A DNA stretch of 64,000 nucleotides, taken from assembly GCA_030144725.1 (NCBI GenBank), contig JASKMD010000003.1, positions 18,970,427 to 19,034,426 on the forward strand. Reading direction: 5' to 3'. The DNA is from Haematococcus lacustris (Eukaryota; Chlorophyta; Chlorophyceae; Chlamydomonadales; Haematococcaceae). Positions 62,204 through 64,000 of this stretch are shown piece by piece. Each line of letters begins with the position of its first letter. Position 1 is the first letter of the stretch. The position numbers and the translations under genes were made by a program. Under the pieces are notes generated by a model. That model did not search any database. It was given only the letters and a program-made list of their open reading frames with translations, and was not told the origin of the DNA.

Positions 62204-62251
<48 letters not shown>

Positions 62252-64000
62252 TTGATGATGGCGACAATGATGACGACGATGATGATGATGACCATGGTCA
62301 TCATCACACCCACGTGCAGGATGGCACGCAACTGTAAGTACATGGCAGAGACGGAGTGGAAGAGCATAGTGTGGTATAGTGTGGTGTTGTGGCAGGGCAA
62401 GCAACATGCGTAGCAAGAGGTTAGTGTAGGCATGCTTCCCTTACTGGGCCTGCTGATGGGACACGCACCTGCATGAACTTGAACTTCTCAATCTTGACGG
62501 CCGTGGGCACAGGCTTTGCGTGAAAGTGTTGCTGCAATCCAGCACCAGCATCCAGGCAGCCAGTGATGCAGGCCCAGCAGCCAAGGTAAACAGTTACTAT
62601 CAATTTGAGTAAGGTTGGTGATGGGGTGAGTGGGGCGGAGGAGCTGGCCCTTTTGCTCTCACCTGGAAGCGGTTGGGATCCTTAGCCCTTGCTGCAATGG
62701 CTTCCTGCATCATCTTGCGCTGCTCATCACGCTCTTGGAACGAGAAGGGTTGTTCAACCATGCTGAACAAGCACATGTAAGCAAAGGCAAGGGCATGGCT
62801 GCCTAAACCAAACCAGCACCATAGCCAGGCAGGTGGATAGACGCATGCGGGGCAGTGCAGCAAGCTGATGTGCCCAGGCCGGGAGCTGCAGAGGTCAGGC
62901 TGCAGGGGGTGAGGCGATGGCGCACCTAGCCAGCTCAGCCAACCTGGTGTCCCTGTTGATCTGACGCCGCACCTCAGCCTCCAGCAGCATCTGCTGGTAC
63001 CGCTGGTCCAGCACAGCGCTGCACAGATATTGGTCAAGCACAGCATTGTGCAGTGTCTTGCCCCCGCCAAACCATCATGCCTTGGCCCCGTTTGACCACA
63101 GCATGCCAGTTACATAGAAGCAGGCGGAGCAAGAGATCATTCCTTCCCCGCAGTGCAGCAGACAATGGAGGAGGGGCTTTGTGTCCACATATCTGCATGA
63201 TGTGCTCCCCACTGGCAAGCTAGCGAAATGCATGAAGCATGGCACGCATGAAGCAGGACAATGGGCTGAACCAATGCCAACGGAACAACAGGCCATGGCC
63301 AGCCTCACTTACGCAGCTGGCTGCTACTACCACTCAGAGTGTGCGCAGAGGTGCAGGAGCGCTGCAGGTGCAAGTGCAGGTGCCCCATATGGATGTGGGG
63401 CGGCCCGGCTGCACCCCTGCCAGCTGCCTACTCACTCTGGCACTGGCCGGGCCTTATGGCGCCAGTGCCTGGCTGCTTGCTCCTCTTGCTGCTTGATGGC
63501 TAGGTCCTGCTCCAGCTTGACCTGCAAAAGGCGCTGCCATGTATGCTTGTATGTGGCTGTGAAGCTGGCTGCTGTGCCAGCACCCGAAATATGGAGATGT
63601 CAGCGTGCAGGTGGCTGCCATAGGAGGTGTTTGTTTGCGAAGTTGGTGTAAAGGTGTTTCATAGTGACTAAGGGCGTGGCTAGTGACACCAAGGGGCACA
63701 CTGGTAACTGTAGTCAGCAATGGAGGGGTGGCTGGCCAATGCAGGGTGAGGCAGCGCAGACCTGACCAGTGCAGGGCAGGCTGAAGCAAAGCAAGTCGGG
63801 TACTAGCAGGTCTGGCCTGGTCAGGTCGAGTCTGGTCAGGCCAGGTCACGTCAGGTCAGCAAGTCATTGGAAATCAGGGGCAGCAGGGCAGTTCCGAGCA
63901 GCGCTGAGAAGATGAGTGCAGGGTTCACACCGTCCTAATGGGCTTAGGCCGGGCAGCTGCCCGCTCCTCAAAGGCCATGGGCTCAGGCACAGTGGGCGTG
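58983..64000 (-). CDS. FAM161A: FAM161 homologue, 5' end beyond the window
   Basis: Minus exons: 64000-63931 (partial), 63521-63436, 63018-62926, 62762-62663, 62531-62469, 62047-61935, 61387-61289, 60527-60407, 59823-59692, 59472-59387, 59115-58983; phases agree, about 365 aa in the window. FAM161 proteins bind microtubules in cilia, basal bodies and centrioles. The family order is clear: TVPEPMAFEER; HKARPVP; PFSFQERDEQRK; FHAKPVP; AVPDF; HMTVPQEF; then RRQRILLEMQADEELLPESRW-PF, which parallels the human KREKILADIEADEEN...TRWPY block. The stop TAA directly follows VNHGK. The intron after 60407 uses a GC donor. The intron between 61289 and 60527 holds a Fanzor 3' element copy. Confidence 0.92.
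60662..60676. repeat. Target site duplication, left (CTGCTTTGCCACTAT)
   Basis: Repeated exactly at 61146-61160. With the preceding GG on both sides the match is 17 bp. Confidence 0.85.
60677..61145 (+). mobile_element. Short Fanzor-element copy in FAM161 intron
   Basis: A 469-bp copy flanked by a 15-17 bp duplication. The first 135 bp (AATAGGGGGCAGTTGCACAC onward) are not seen in other copies here. From about 60812 it holds the last Fanzor codons KRLRDKPPKAQ, a CAG run, the stop, and the conserved 3' region to GGGACAAGAGGG. A 13-bp stem, TTTGAGTCGGATC (61045) with GATCCGGCTCAAA (61106), closes the terminal hairpin. It is antisense to FAM161. Confidence 0.88.
61146..61160. repeat. Target site duplication, right (CTGCTTTGCCACTAT)
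   Basis: Exact copy of 60662-60676 directly after the element terminus. Confidence 0.85.
62203..62250. repeat. (ATG)n trinucleotide tract
   Basis: About 16 ATG copies, followed by a degenerate ATGACG stretch to 62300, in a FAM161 intron. Confidence 0.95.

Noticed and set aside
61955..62433. Met/His-repeat proteins
   Set aside because: Translations of the (ATG)n tract in a FAM161 intron.

Overview
The window looks like nuclear DNA of a chlorophycean green alga. I infer this from the high GC content, short intron-dense genes, CAG-type polyglutamine tracts, TGTAA-type 3' end signals, a plastid ClpD-type chaperone, and very heavy micro- and minisatellite content. Chlamydomonadales is likely and a Haematococcus-like genome is my guess; no organelle, rRNA or bacterial gene is seen. 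Most long open frames are artefacts of GC-rich repeats. The real genes were recovered by joining short exons across splice sites and checking that the phases agree.

Layout: (1) 1-13.1 kb, minus strand: a SCAPER-like gene (coiled coil plus conserved C-terminal helical domain) with introns swollen by GC-rich arrays. (2) 13.5-16.7 kb: a hAT transposon with an exact 8-bp target duplication. Its transposase frame is broken, and an intron holds about 575 bp of GGGCA repeat. (3) 17.3 kb: a Fanzor C-terminal relic. (4) 18.3-20.6 kb, minus: a secreted Cys-rich protein that I do not recognise. (5) 22.2-32.2 kb, plus: a complete 20-exon ClpD-like Hsp100 gene of 959 codons. (6) 33.7-38.3 kb, minus: an organellar ribosome recycling factor of 239 codons, with a 2-kb Fanzor-bearing element in intron 3. 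(7) 38.7-43.8 kb, minus: an RFT1 homologue. (8) 44.4-47.2 kb, minus: a METTL21-type protein methyltransferase of 226 codons. (9) 47.2-50.9 kb: a repeat island with Fanzor fragments, a duplicated METTL21 exon and a (GGGTCA)n array. (10) 50.9-55.9 kb, plus: a tandem CCCH zinc-finger (tristetraprolin-type) protein with polyglutamine. (11) 57.2-58.0 kb: a Fanzor relic that keeps the RuvC-II and RuvC-III regions. (12) 59.0-64.0 kb, minus: a FAM161 homologue, cut by the window end, with another 3' Fanzor-element copy in an intron.

The main discovery candidate is the Fanzor (eukaryotic TnpB-like RNA-guided nuclease) family. At least five sizeable copies or fragments and two tiny 3' ends share one precise 3' terminus. 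Two copies carry 15-17 bp target duplications, and the shared 3' end folds into a basal stem, as expected of a guide-RNA (omega RNA) scaffold. SCAPER and FAM161 are both cilium/microtubule-linked. ClpD and ribosome recycling factor act in organelle protein homeostasis and translation. RFT1 is part of ER glycosylation. I see no operon-like logic linking them.
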